From NCBI GenBank assembly GCA_026214975.1, contig JAOBSW010001074.1, forward strand, positions 1 to 64,000: a stretch of DNA of 64,000 nt, read 5' to 3'. Positions 23,303 to 35,805 of the stretch are shown in pieces. Positions within the stretch are counted from its first letter, which is position 1. Every line of letters starts with the position of its first letter. A program made the translations under genes and the position numbers. The notes below the pieces were generated by a model, which worked only from the letters and a program-made list of their open reading frames with translations, searched no databases and was not told the DNA's origin. Source of the DNA: Gentiana macrophylla (taxonomy: Eukaryota; Streptophyta; Magnoliopsida; Gentianales; Gentianaceae).

Positions 23303-26300
23303 CTATGTCCACAAATGCTCTCTGCGGTATTCTCGAACAATGACAGGTACACTAGTTGGAGGGATCTGAACATGATTCGATCAAAATCATTAAGCAAATC
23401 AATCGAAAACCTGAACATGGTCCCACATAATTCAGTCCTCCGAGTGTTCACATAATAAAACACAAAGTAAACTAATTACTTAATGCTTGTTCTGTGAACA
23501 TTCGGTGAAGACCATTTTGGTGGATGTATCACTCTAGTCACCCAATACAACAAAGTTGAATAAGAGAAGCCCATGACAATAGGCTGCAAGCATAAAAATC
23601 ATTCCTACCACTTGCAACACTAGAATTAGTGTCTTTAAAACAAGTTAAATCCGTAAAACAGATATTCAAAACCATTTTCTTCCATTAAACATCATCAGTA
23701 GCAATATCTCTACTTAGATCCGTAAGATACAAAATCTCTAAATTATGCATTACATGTACTGCATAAAATATAGATTCTTAATTCAAACTATGCTTGTAGA
23801 GTTTTGATGCATTTCACCAGAATAGAACTTCTATAAATAAAATATAGAAAAGTGTGTTTGAATCTGTAAAATAAAGAATCCGCTAAAAGGTATTGATGCA
23901 AATGCCTTTGGAGCACTTGCAGTAGTAGTGTCTAAACACAAGTTAAATCGGTAAAAATAGATATTCAAACCATTCTAATACCCTATCTGAAGTACGATTT
24001 CTATTCAAATCTCCAAAATACAAAATATCTAAATATTGTACTACATATACTACAGAAAATATAGAATCTCCATTCAAATTATGCACGGTTGAGATTTTGA
24101 TTATGCAAAGTAGAGAAAAAGTGATGTCTATAAATGTAAAATAGAGAATACGTAAGGAAAGGCTAATGCAATGTAAGTGGCTCTTATATCATAATCTTTA
24201 ATCCAACCCCAACGGATACAGTCCTAGGTAAATGTATAAAATAAAATTAAAAAAATCAACATTTCGAAAAATTAGATACTTAGCCACACATATAAAAGTA
24301 GATAATTAGCGAAATGATCACACTAAATCAACTTGCGACAATTTGACTCAATAGGAAACAAGAAAGACACCATTTGGAAAGTAATTCCACCATTAAAATC
24401 ATTATCACTTACCATTCCATAATCAGTGATGATCATCGACACATAATCCGAAGGTGTTACGTCGTAGCTGTCACGATACAATACCAAAAAATGAGCTGGC
24501 CATGTTTGCAAGCAACAGAAACGCAATATCACACGGTAATAAGGAAATTCATACTCACATGAGATTTAAAACCTGAACATTATCATTGTTAGCCCAATCA
24601 TCGAGATAGTTAATGTCATTTCTACCAGAAACCTTTGCTACGGCGTCTGGATCACCTGCAGAAACAATTACACGTGTAAGAAGTGTGACAGCCGTATTCT
24701 ACCCAATGACAAATACCTTTGAGAAATTCTATGATCTGCTCCGATCACATTATGATATGCGTCTCAATCTTCTTGAACATAAATCTATCTTAACACCACT
24801 TTCATAGAAGATGGGACACATGGCATAATGTGATTGGAGCAGGTGATAACTCCTCAACAGGGAGTCTCTGCAATACAATTTCCCGATGACTTCAGCACTC
24901 TTTTTTTTTGAGAACTTCGATGACTTCAACATTCAATCAACATAAATGCATACCTAGTTCATTAGAACAAATGGAATCAAGTTGAACCCTCTCATGAAAT
25001 TTATACGCTTCGCAGCAAATTAGGACCGGAACACGGAATTCATGAGCAACCATTGCAACACATGATGTGCCAACCCTTGAATAAACCGTGCCATTAGATA
25101 ATACCGATGAAGCGCCCAAAAAAACACGGGTAACTTCATGCATAATGTACGAGACCGCATTCAGGTGAGTATATGTACAGTTAATACTCTTCCCGACCAA
25201 TCTACGAAGCAAGAGTTTCCCTTCAAGCTTCGGACGTGAATCAACTATCACAACACGGAACTTTTTACCGAGCTCATGGGCATGTACTAACAACATTTCA
25301 ACAGCAGAAGATGATCCGTACGTGAGAAGAACGTCGCCATCTCTAATCTTGGATACGGCATGGTCTACAATAACCTTATCAGCTAGTATGATCTTCTCGT
25401 TAATAAAACGACTAATGGCCGATAAAAGAGCTGCTTTTGCTTCTGATTCAGACAGAGACAAAGGAAGTTTAGCGATTTGTGTCTTGAGAAACCGAATCGC
25501 GTTTCCCATACTAATGGAAAGCGGCCTGCACTCAATTAAAAAGGAAACATAGGAATTTATCTTAGCAGTCAAGTCCCTGATTAAGGCCTTTTCGGGTGGG
25601 GTTGAGTAATCTTTGATCGATTCTTGAAAGGCTTGAAGCATCGCAATACATCGAGCATTGCCACCAGAGATATCACCGGCTAAGTACCATAAGCCAACCT
25701 GAACAGACCATACAGACCTTATCCAGGATAATTTAAAAGGTAAGAAATTGCCACAGCAGGCACACACATTGTATCAGACTTCCGGCACATTCTATGATGC
25801 ACGGATACTTTTGTTTGGTGGCGTGTCCCATATCTGACACGGATACACACTTGATACTTAGGATATACGTCTGGATGAAATGTGCGTTTTTTTTAAAGTG
25901 GGATATGTGATCCAAATATGCATTTATATAACTCAAATACATAAAACATCAAGAAATCAATGAAAAGCTACCCAAAATGAAGGATAACTACCAAAAAATT
26001 TAAGAAAACCACTTAAAATTGCTTTATTTTATGTTTTTAAAAAAATAATTTGATCCTTATAGTTTTATTATGTAAAGTTTGGTCCCTATACTCCTACCCA
26101 TCACATCCTTACCCGAATCCTATATTCTTCTAAAACCCAGACCCACGTATCCCGTACCCATGTATCCATACCCACGTATTCTTCGTACCCCTGCAACCTA
26201 GGACTCACCAAAATGGAAGCACCTTTCTCAAGCCCCAAAAATTTCATACAGAAAATCTCATATTTATTTATGATTATCATACATATCCTTAGATATAATT

Positions 26301-29300
26301 AATGCGGTACCATTCTTAAGCTCTCACATTATAATAAATAAAGGCAAGAGAGGAGAATAGCTATAAATGTTGTCTTGGAAAATGTTCTACATCAGTTAAA
26401 TAGGAACACATTTTTTTGGCAACTACATCAAGTAAATAGGAATGTAGGGAGTAACAAATAAGAATTGTCACCTGGTAAACAGCAGGGTGAACAGGACCGA
26501 GTTGAAATAGCTTTGATTCAAGATCAAGAAGGCGTGTTCCATGTTCATATTGAGGTAAATGCCTGAAAAGTTCAACTCTGTGTTTAGCTTCAGTTTGTTT
26601 AACGACGGAACGCTTCTTTGCCTTCTCCACTCGACTTTCATCGTCAAACTGCAAGCGTGGATGAGGCACATCTTTCTTTCTCTCTTTCTCAACGGGACGG
26701 TCAGATGTCTTTCTCTCTGAAACCGGGGAGCTGTCTTTTCTTTGCAGCGGAGCCTTTGCAGCCTTCCCTGGATTCGCAGTTCCAGAAGTATCTTCACCTA
26801 TAAAAGTACTGTCAATAACATATCTGTTTGCCGATATCCCCCCAAAAACGGACAAGTATTACAAAAATACATAATTTAAGAAATCTAAGGAATTTATCAA
26901 ACAGAAAAATGTGGTCATAGCATAATTGTCAAAGCGTCGCCTAGGCGCTAGGTGGGGGGTCACCACCTTAATCCAGAGTGAGGTGAGTGAAGTGTGAGGC
27001 GGTCTGAAACGGTTGACTAGGCGATCGCCTTTAGGCATAAACCGATCAACTAGGCGGTGAAAAGGCGTCGCCTTATGCTGTTTCCGGAGATAGATGTGTC
27101 ATTTCACCAATAAAACCAGAAACAACATTTAATCAATATACATACATTTCATGACACTGAGAAAGCATAATTGATCTTTAAAAACAGTTGCTTCCTGAAG
27201 TTAGAATGAGCAGAAATTAGAGTTGTTTCTATTATAGGATGAAATAAAAATATGGACATAGATTGAGATTCTGCAATGCTTATGTTCCTTAAGTCTAATC
27301 AGCGGCATCTCTTGTTCCTGTTTCATCTTCTTCTAAAATTTTTTTTGCTTGTTTACTTTATGTCTTTGGTACTTTTTGCACTCATTCTGGGTTGCTACTT
27401 TATGCACTTTATTTGTCCTAATAAACTCATGAATTCTGCTTTGTCTTCTCCTCCATTTTGTTCATGTTTTAAAGCCTAAAGCCTGTTTATGGGGTTCCTC
27501 GGCCAAGGTGCCACGCGATCGCCTAGGTGACCAGGCATCCTAGGCTCGCCTAGCGCCTTAACAACTATGGGTCAGAGTCGGGACCAGGTATCGATTTATT
27601 AAGCATAAAACTCGTCACATAAATTGCCAAAAAAGGCTGGGATAAATCAGAAATAAACACACCAGACAGCAGGAAAATTGAATTGCAATGAATATCTCGA
27701 CATAGTTGCAAAAATTAAAATTAAAATAAAAATAACCTCGCCTTTTTACCAGAATATAGTCCCATAACAAGTAAAGAAATTTCAAGGGTTCACCTTTCGA
27801 GGCAGCTTTTGCAGCTCTCTGGGCTTCTTGAAGTGCACGTCTTTCCGCCTTCGTGGTCTTCTCTTTAAGAGGCTTTGAACCACCTTCTGAACGCTCTTTC
27901 GAAACTTCAACACAAGCTTCACCATCTTTCTCTATATTTCACATCACATTCCACAATCCAGTTAACAATCAAACAAGTAACACAACATCAAACCACGGTA
28001 TAACAGAGGAAAAAGATACATTTTATCTAGTATTGTACACGAACAGAGACGTCCGTGAACAAGCTCAAGTCTGTATGTTTTTGCAATTAAACAAGCCAAG
28101 CTCAAACATATTATTATGCTTGTTTATTAAACAAACAAAGACGAGCTAGCTCACAAACTTTCGTTTAGGTTTTTGAGCACACACACAGATAGAGATATAC
28201 ACGTGGGTGTGAATTATGTATATAAAAACTCAAAATATAAATCCTAAATCCCTAACATTATCTTAGTGCACCATTGTCTCAATCCATCTTCTTATGCTCC
28301 CAGCCACAACAATCTAGTTGATGCTAGATAGTATACGTTTTAAAACCTAGAAGACAATCAACCTATTTATCATTTCACTCTTGAAAGCCAGAGTTAAAGA
28401 TCATCAGCAGAAGTGATAAAGATGGAATTGAGCTGGTTTAAGCAATAGAACAACAAACATAGCTCAAACATAAAATTTAGTTTGTCTATAAAACAAACTC
28501 GAGTTCGCTGGGTTCGTGCACACCTCTAATTTTATCAGAAGTGGTAAAGAGGGAATGGAGCTGGTTTGAGCAATAGGCCAAAAAACAAAGCTCAAAAATA
28601 AATTTTAGTTTGTTTATTAAACAACCAAACTTGAGTTCGTGCAGCTGGGTTCGTGTACACCTCTCATTTTGTCAAGAAGAAGCACCTTTAAACGCTAATG
28701 CAGCAGATAAGGGGTAGCATAGATCAACGAGCAAAGCTCGCACACAAATTTAGTTTGATATTTAAACAAACAAACTCGAGTTCGTGCAGCTGGGTTCATG
28801 TACACCTCTAATCTTATAAAAAAGAAGCAACAGTAAAAGCTTAATGAAGCAAAAAAAGTGTTGGCGTAAGGACTGTACCAGTTAAACCAGGAGGCATACT
28901 GACAGTGGAGACTGTAGTCAAACGACTGGACGGAACATTATTCTGCTTAACACCAGACATATTAAACCCTCCGGTGGGGAGTGATGAAGCGAATTTCCCG
29001 GAACCGGTGCGTCCAATAACCCTATTAGGCGAGAGAACATCTACATTGAACTCCGATGCAGTAGGAGAAGCAAACTCCGAAGGATTATAGCTACCGATAG
29101 CGATAGACTCGCGAGCACGAAGCGGTGAGAGTGCACCACTACCAGCTGCATTGAAGCTGCCTAATCGAGAAAGATCATTATGGCGAGGCGGAGGGATCAT
29201 GACCGGCGACAGAGAGTTTCCGCCGGAAGGTGACATGTCGACAGGAGGGGAGGAAGAAATAGGGTGGGATTGACCGAACTGAGAGCTGTCTGGCGGTGCT

Positions 29301-29371
29301 CCGGGTGCAAAGAAGCCTACTTGCCGGACTTTAGGGTCGCTGACGGCACGGTGAACACGGCGAGCTTCCAT
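23303..29371 (-). CDS. EIF2B4: Translation initiation factor eIF2B, delta subunit
   Basis: Seven exons (minus): 28879-29371, 27794-27931, 26472-26797, 24954-25698, 24559-24655, 24413-24467 and 23303-23365. All have GT-AG borders and consistent phases, giving 638 residues, near the plant family length. eIF2B exchanges GDP for GTP on eIF2 in the cytosol, and delta is one of its regulatory subunits. The N-terminus (MEARRVHRAVSDPKV) is Ser/Pro-rich and unstructured. A basic Ala/Lys region follows (KAERRALQEAQRAAKAASK), then the IF-2B fold in the second half, with DGDVLLTYGSSSAVE, VVIVDSRPKLEG and RVPVLICCEAYKFHERV. The C-terminus is DYVSMIITDYGM, then PPTSVPVIVREYRRE. The small last exon lies beyond a 1-kb intron and is easy to miss. 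Exons look intact; repeats and a hAT-like insert are confined to introns. Confidence 0.93.
23610..24180. repeat. Two diverged tandem repeat units in the last intron of eIF2B delta
   Basis: About 23610-23900 and 23916-24180 share, in order, AGTGTCTTTAAAACAAGTTAAAT-like, AGATATTCAAA, TACAAAATCTCTAAAT/TACAAAATATCTAAAT, ATAAAATATAGATTC/AGAAAATATAGAATC and a TTCAAACTATGC/TTCAAATTATGC block. GAGCACTTGCAGTAGTAG in the second unit resembles a word in the repeat at 57515. Confidence 0.65.
26921..27569. mobile_element. hAT-like non-autonomous element in eIF2B delta intron 2
   Basis: Ends CATAATTGTCAAAGCG (left) and CATAGTTGTTAAGGCG (complement of right). They are flanked by an 8-bp near-duplication GGTCATAG (26913-26920) and GGTCAGAG (27570-27577). 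Both ends contain palindromic GCCTAGGCG words that could fold. A 67-codon ORF inside has no recognisable motif. Confidence 0.65.
28412..28815. repeat. Tandem repeat array in eIF2B delta intron 1
   Basis: Three imperfect units of roughly 120-135 bp. Each contains AAATTTAGTTTG (or TTTTAGTTTG), AAACAAACTCGAGTTCG and CTGGGTTCGTG...ACACCTCTAAT. The first two also share GGAGCTGGTTTGAGCAATAG or a near copy. Confidence 0.75.
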
Positions 29372-30988
29372 TTTCGCCGGGATGATTAGGCCTAATGATT
29401 GGGTATTTTTTATTTTTATTGAAGAAATTAAAATTGGGGATTTTTTAGGGCTAGGGTTTGGAAATGAATGCTACAGGGTATGAAGGGGACAGATGAAGGA
29501 TTGCCACATATGGTGTGGGTTTTTGTTTTTTTTTTGTCTTTTACTCGAATTTTGTGTCGTCTCTTTATTTTACATAAACATGTTAATATTATATTCGTAT
29601 CGTTTTCATTTTCAGATAAAAAAAATAAAGTGTATCATGATTTATTGATGGTGTTTGATGATACTATGTAGTAGTGGATAATTCAGGATTTGGTTTGAAT
29701 GCTCTCCGATGGTATTCTTAATGTCCAGGCTCCAGGGTATTCTTCTATCCACGAATGATCGGGGGTAAAAGGTCTCGAGACAGGGGAATAGTCTTTCGAA
29801 TGCCTAGGTAATCTTTACAAATGGTCGGTAAAAGGTCTCAGGACAGGGAAGTTTTACGTATTAAACCTACCCCCCCCCCCCCCCCCCAAATATTAGTATT
29901 AGTATTAGGGTTATAAAAGTTGCTTATACCAACTACGCAAAGGTGGGTTGGGGGTGGGGTGTGCCCAACCCACGGAACGGATGAAACATGGTATGTGACC
30001 ATAACTCATGGGCAAGCCTGTGATGAGTCCGATCCTTTTAGTCTTCCGAGTTTGATTCCTCGCCTTGTGATCCTTCACTATGGTCTTGGGACTTCTACCG
30101 ATCATGAAACCACCTATGGAGATGCTGAGCGATCATAGAGTATCCCAAGTATCATAACCAAACCACCAAACCGATGAGAAATGCATAAGTTCAAACCCTC
30201 GGGGTGTTATGTCACGTGTCGTCGCCAGAAGTCAGTAAATGAATTCGCTTTCTGCGTGATTCTTCTGACTCGACTCGACTGCATGAGAGATCGACTCGAT
30301 TCGGTTTTTTTTCGAGTTCGAGCTCGAAGTCGAGCTACTCGAATAATTAACCGAGCCGAGCTCGAGTTTTAAAATATAGTAATCGAGTAGCTCATGAGCT
30401 TAATCGAGCTTGATTAAATAATTATTTAATTAATTTAATTTATTAAATTTATTATAAATATTATTTTTATTATTAAAAAATATTATTCGAATGAAAGTAT
30501 TAGGCAATAGAGCTTGAATTTACCATATTTCGTTAAAAATTAAATGAATTCTAGGATAATAATCGAAATTTCACGAAATGAAATGAGAATTTTATCGAAA
30601 GACTTAATGAAAGTCGAGTTCGATCTTGATTTTTATTACTCGATCGAAAGGCTGAAGTAGAGTTTTCGGCTTTCAAACTTTTAAGAAGTCGAGTTTGAAT
30701 TTCTGAAAGATCATCGACTGATTCTACCGATTACACCCTCAGAAGTCGTCGGCAGTCAATATTCTTAGTCGTATTTAGGTAGACCAAGAGATCCACGATC
30801 GTTCAAATCACACCAACAACATACATAGGAATTGTCACTGTCCACTTTATATGATAAAATCGTTATAAAAATAAATAAGAAAAAAGACATGCAACATTCT
30901 GCATCCAAATTCCAAAAGCAAAAGGTCAATAATCATCTTTGCGTTGCAATGTTTACACCACCACCAAACTTAAAAATTAAAGCTTCTT
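29372..30988. other. Intergenic region between eIF2B delta and UMP1
   Basis: Contains a poly-C run (about 29871-29887). At about 29930-30190 is a possible SINE-like stretch with a B-box-like GAGTTTGATTCCTCGCC. A CGAGCT/CGAGTT-rich simple-sequence region lies at about 30265-30400. The 5' part includes the eIF2B delta promoter. No gene is supported. Confidence 0.45.
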
Positions 30989-33024
30989 TCAAATGAAACT
31001 GCGGGTAACAGGCCCTTTGGAAATTCCTAGACGAACTTCCATGCCATGATGTAGGTCTGCTGGGCGCAATGTTTCAGACTCCCTCGGATCTGCAACAAAC
31101 ATACAGTTTTATCAAAATGAAAAACATGGTAAAAATATCAACAATGAATATGACACATCTACAGAATCTGGTACACAGAAAATATACAACAAAAAAAAAA
31201 AAACGAACTGGACCACAAAAACACAACAAGACTACAAATATTTCTCAGTTAATGAATCAATTCTGATTAAATGTCCTTACCATTCAGATAATCCTCAAAA
31301 CCAATGCGGTCCAAGTCACCTGTCATTGCCTCCAAGCCCAGAAATGAAGATGGAATTGGTCCTGGTGGCCTTTGAAATCTCCTAAATAGTAGGAAAATGA
31401 AATAGCCAATTTTATTAAAAATAATACACTCGTTTTCTTTCTTACTAGTACATGCCAAGAACAAAATCAGATGAGTTTATTATCTTCCACACCATGTGTC
31501 CATGTCTTTAATGAAGTAACATATAGCTATGGTAGAAAAAGAGTCAGATGAGCGCCCCCCACCAAAAAAAAATTTTTAGCACACACAATAAGTGGGGAGC
31601 AAGTAATAATAGAAACAAAACACTGCATTATTAACTAAATTCAGAATGGGGCGACTCAGACAGCCATTTTTACTAAATACATTGTTTATACTCTAGGCAG
31701 CAATGAAGATAGGATGTAAGTACGAACAGATATCAGCGGTAAATCTAGAAGAAAACCAGTAGCTTGCAATGAACGAGAGCTCACGATGCCAGGGCCTAAA
31801 GAACAGAAATCCAGCAAAACCTGTACGACTAGACCAAAAAATGCTTTTACGTCTACTTGGAGGATCGGAATGTAAGGCTACTCGAACACAAAAGCAGAGC
31901 CAAATTCCAAAAGGCTTCTACCTAAGGTGAGGTGCTTCACTTTTCTTCCCCTTCATGGCTTCATATATTCACAACTTATTCAGTGCTTTTTGTATTCTGC
32001 AGCAAAATGAAACCTACGGCATGCTTTTGTTAAGCTTCTTATTCATGCTTACTCCTACACCTTAATTTTTAATCAAAGAAATTTAAGTTCTAGGTTTTAG
32101 CAAGTGATTAAATTGTACACAGACCATTACATAAATAAATTTTCACTAACAAGAGATATACAGGAAAATTCTCCCAATAAGTGACAGATAGTTGACTTTG
32201 TTATGCACTTCATCGTACCTCCTGGTATCACTCCAATACCAAGACAAAGCATGTACTAGGGACAAGAAACTATGACCTCCTAACACAGCTTCAAACACTT
32301 CCAAAAGGTTAATCCCCACCCCCAACAAGTGAAAAAAAGACGGATTAACTCACTCGAGAATAACCATGGATAAGACTACAAAGGTTAAAAGGTTAATCTG
32401 TACTCACAAATGAGAGCTATTTTCACACTCCCTCCTTTTTCCATAATAATACCAGTACTAAAGGACTAAAGTTTGCTTCTTTAAGAAGAAGGGCAGCTAC
32501 TTGAATCCGTTTAGAGAAGATTAAATCCTTATAGTTAAGAAATAAACACACAACAATGCAAATCAGTAAGATGGATAACGAATCAAAAGACGGAACAAGC
32601 AAAGATTACATAGACATATCAGGGGGGAATGTTGAGCATAAAATGAGACATAAGCTGAAAAGCAACTAACTTGGACAGAATTTCGCGTTCAAATTGCGCC
32701 CTCAGAGTGAAAGCAGTTCCATAAATGTCGCTCTGCTTCTTCCTAGTAATATCCTGCTCCCACACATTCACCTAAAATCGACAGAAGTTACAGAGCAATT
32801 ACAGAATCAGAAAATTAATAAACAAAGCATGAATTCCAAAAACAGCCCGTAAATCAATGTGACCTAAAAAAACAGATTGAAACACAAAGAAACAGTACTC
32901 TATGACGAGCAGATTCTAGAGGATGTGATTCAATGATATCTCCTTTAACGCCTTGAAGACCAGATCGAAGTGTATCGTACTTGAGCTCTCCGATTCCTTG
33001 AGTTATCGATTTGTGCTCCTCCAT
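30989..33024 (-). CDS. UMP1: Proteasome maturation factor UMP1 (POMP family)
   Basis: Four exons (minus): 32899-33024, 32671-32771, 31281-31381 and 30989-31089, all GT-AG with matching phases, giving 142 residues, the plant UMP1 length. UMP1 is a short-lived chaperone that helps join half-proteasomes and is the first substrate of the new 20S particle, in cytosol and nucleus. Diagnostic blocks: IIESHPLE near residue 35, DIYGTAFTLRAQFEREIL, RFQRPPGPIPSS, FEDYLN and the C-terminal HHGMEVRLGISKGP. Some databases mislabel plant members as cyclin-B1-2. The ATG at 33024 is the only start giving the family N-terminus. A (CCTT)n run lies just upstream. The gene borders the large Helitron stack but its exons are intact. 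Confidence 0.93.
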
Positions 33025-33037
33025 TGTTAATCCGCTT

Positions 33038-33059
33038 TCCTTCCTTCCTTCCTTCCTTC
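33038..33059. repeat. (TTCC)n microsatellite in the UMP1 5' leader
   Basis: Four to five TTCC units, 14 bp upstream of the UMP1 ATG. Confidence 0.85.
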
Positions 33060-33139
33060 TGGTTATGGATATCCGACCCGATTTCAAGAAAGCTAAATCA
33101 GCTACAAGGGAGTTAAAAAGATGTATTGGGCAACGTTAA

Positions 33140-33189
33140 TGGGCCAAACACTTCGCGCCCATATGGGCTGAAAGGCTTCTAATTGGGCC
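33140..33189 (-). promoter_or_regulatory. Cluster of TGGGCY (site II-like) boxes upstream of UMP1
   Basis: TGGGCC at 33140, TGGGCT at 33164 and TGGGCC at 33184, about 115-165 bp before the UMP1 start. Such boxes are typical of plant housekeeping promoters and are bound by TCP factors. The promoter role is inferred from position and motif. Confidence 0.5.
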
Positions 33190-33704
33190 AACCCAAAAAA
33201 ACTTTGGGGGTCTATTGGTCTACGTTTTGCTTCAAGGAAAAGAACGTTATGTATATTGACTTGTATACTTTCAGTCACGTCAATGATATTAACGTTTCTA
33301 TCCTTATAAAAATGACACTCATAAATAAAAGAATAAAAAGATGATGACAAGCAACGTCGAAGATAGTAATGTTTTCTGTACATAACGAAAGTAAATGTGA
33401 GTTGTGTTCATGTTTATGTACAACACTAATAATAATAATAAGTGACATAATTCTTTAAATGTAAGTTGTGTTCATGTTCACGTTATCAGCCATTTGCATG
33501 AGAATTTTAAATTTGTAATTCAACTTATAGTAATATTTATCAAATAAAACCCATAATCAAATGTTAACTTGCTTTTAACTTCTAGTACTAGTGAACGTGA
33601 GTCGTGCAAGGCACGGCGGTCCCAACATAAATTGTTACCAACGATAATATCAAAGAATAGATCCCCAACGTGAAATAAATCGCGTAAGCTTAAACCGTAA
33701 TAAT

Positions 33705-33979
33705 TCAAGGCACAAGACAAATAGAGCAACCGAAACATATCACATTCTCTGCAAGAGATAGCTCTTTTTTAGAGACGTGAATATTGTGTATCACTTCTCT
33801 TCCAGCCCTATCAGGAGTTTTCCCCTACAAAATAAACCACAATATGATGTATCGGAGAACAATGTTATAAAATCTATCTTTTTAGTTTCAACTTTAAGTA
33901 ATGAAACATTATAGAAAAACAATAAGCGGACCATAACTACACGGTCAAATCTCCCGGGACGCCTTAGCTTCCAGATCAT
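33705..33979 (-). pseudogene. FTSH: Captured FTSH-type protease fragment with intron
   Basis: Reading the minus strand, RRPGRFDRVVM (about 33932-33964) is followed by a GT-AG intron of 107 bp (33825-33931). Then comes GKTPDRAGREV and HVSKKELSLAENV (33824-33741), after which homology stops and a TGA follows at 33705. These are the second region of homology of an AAA+ FtsH ATPase and its continuation, closest in memory to plastid FTSH7/9 proteins. Only about 40 residues remain, so there is no function. Retention of an intron points to DNA-level capture by the Helitron, not retroposition. Confidence 0.75.
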
Positions 33980-34499
33980 TAATATGCTTGAAAATGCATT
34001 TCATTCATTTTCTATACTACATTTCTCTTTCTTATCATTAATGAATACGCTCATTGATCTCGTGTTCATTCATTTGGTGGAAAAAATACGCGTGTCAAAC
34101 GGTCCAAGAATATAAAAAGTGATTTTGTATTCCAACATCAATTTTAGTGACGTCAGATCATAAACGGCAATCGGTTCCACCGACGTTATGTTGTTCAAAA
34201 TAATAACAACATTTAACGCGTGTCCCACGTGGTCGCACACACGCGCACACCTTCTCGACGCGGATATTTGTTTGCCCTTATTTTTTGTTGTTGTATTTTA
34301 TAGCTAAAATTGACTTATCTTCTATCGTACACTACACAGTAGAACTTCAAATCCGCCGATCTTTCCGCTTTTTCTTTTTCTTTTTTGCACAAACTACTAA
34401 CGTTACACGTTTGATGAAAAAAAAGTACACGATTTTATTCAATTGTTGTACCGAAATCGAATCAAATTTTTCGGTTGATTGAAATTTAAAATCGAATCC

Positions 34500-35408
34500 G
34501 TGATCGCCTCATTGGAGATACTAAAAATGAACCATATCGAAATATACACTTTGTTGTGTATATTCAATTGTTTTGTCAATCTCAAATCGAGAACTCAAAA
34601 TTTCGGTTGATTGTAATTTAAAATCGAATCCATGACTTGGCCGTTGGATATACTAAGCGGAGAGTCGAAAAAAGAAATCGGTTTATATATAACCAAAATG
34701 CAGTTTTCTTGAGGAAAAAATAAACCATTTGAAAAAGGGAAAATGAATCGAAAAGTTACACATTTGATAAATAAAAAATACGAGGTTTTATTCAATTGTT
34801 GTGTAAATCGAATCAAAATCAAAAAATTTCGGTTGATTGAAATTTAAAATCGAATCATGAATGTTTGTTGGAGGTAATAAAAATGAACCGTATCGAAATA
34901 TACATTTTTTTGTGTATATTCAATTGTTGTGTCGAAATCGAATCGAGAAATCGAAAATTTTCGATTGCTTGAAATTTAAAACTGAATCCACACTGTCTAT
35001 TGGAGGTACTAAAATGAAGCCGTATCGAAATATACACTTTGGTTCGATCTATGTAACGAAGTCGAAATAAAAATTTTGGTTTATATATAACGCTTACCGA
35101 AATTCAGGTTATTATCGAAGGGAAAACAAAAAAAATGATGTTTTAAAAAAAATATAAAAAAAAGTATTTGATAAAAAAAAAATACACGGTTTTATTCAAT
35201 TGTTGTGCCGAAATCGAATCAAAGCTTAAAATTTTCGGTTGATTGAAATTTAAAATGAATTCATGTTTCGTTTGTTGGAGGTATTAAAATTATTCAGATT
35301 TAAATATACACTTTGTAGTGTATATTCAATTGTTAATGTCGAAATCGAATCGAGAAATCAAAAATTTCGTGGATTGAAATTTAAAATCGAAACCGCGATT
35401 TGTCTGTG
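34500..35408. repeat. Helitron A tandem array, left part
   Basis: Units of about 130-350 bp recur with AAAATGAACCGTATCGAAAT, ATACACTTTGTTGTGTATATTC, GAAATCGAATCGAGAAATCG and TTTCGGTTGATTGAAAT; starts lie near 34523, 34880, 35011 and 35285. The array is broken at 35409 by a solo LTR and continues at 48763. Confidence 0.85.
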
Positions 35409-35805
35409 TGTTAGAAATCACTAGTTTAACGCAAGGAATTTAAAATTTGATTTCCGTTTCTAGATCGTTCTTCGTTTAATGCAATAAACACGTTAAGTAG
35501 TTTTGACGGTTATACCTTAGATGATCTACAAGATCGTCGCTTTGACCGCCAACGGAGTGTAGTTCAACGCGCAAGCCGCCCACGCATCCGGCCTATATCG
35601 CTAATCCACACGAACCCTCGCCGAATCCTCCTTGATTGCTATCGAGAAAAACTCCGCCGCTAGACCGGACCTTTTCTTCCTCACAAACTCACTCACTTAT
35701 GGAGAGCTCTCTATTTTACACAAGAATTATGAACTCTTGCAATTGTGTTGTGCAAAAGAGCTTAACACCCACTTCCTTTTTATAGAGGAGGTGGCGCCCC
35801 AATAC

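Noticed and set aside
24323..24532. ORF extending eIF2B delta exon 6 past its donor
   Set aside because: Read-through of the intron; the conserved C-terminus continues in the exon at 23303-23365.
27276..27479. 67-codon hydrophobic ORF in the hAT-like insert
   Set aside because: No transposase motif; T-rich composition explains the hydrophobic residues.
34861..35070. Short ORFs repeated across the 34.5-35.4 and 48.8-49.4 kb array
   Set aside because: They arise from the tandem repeat unit itself and do not resemble any protein.
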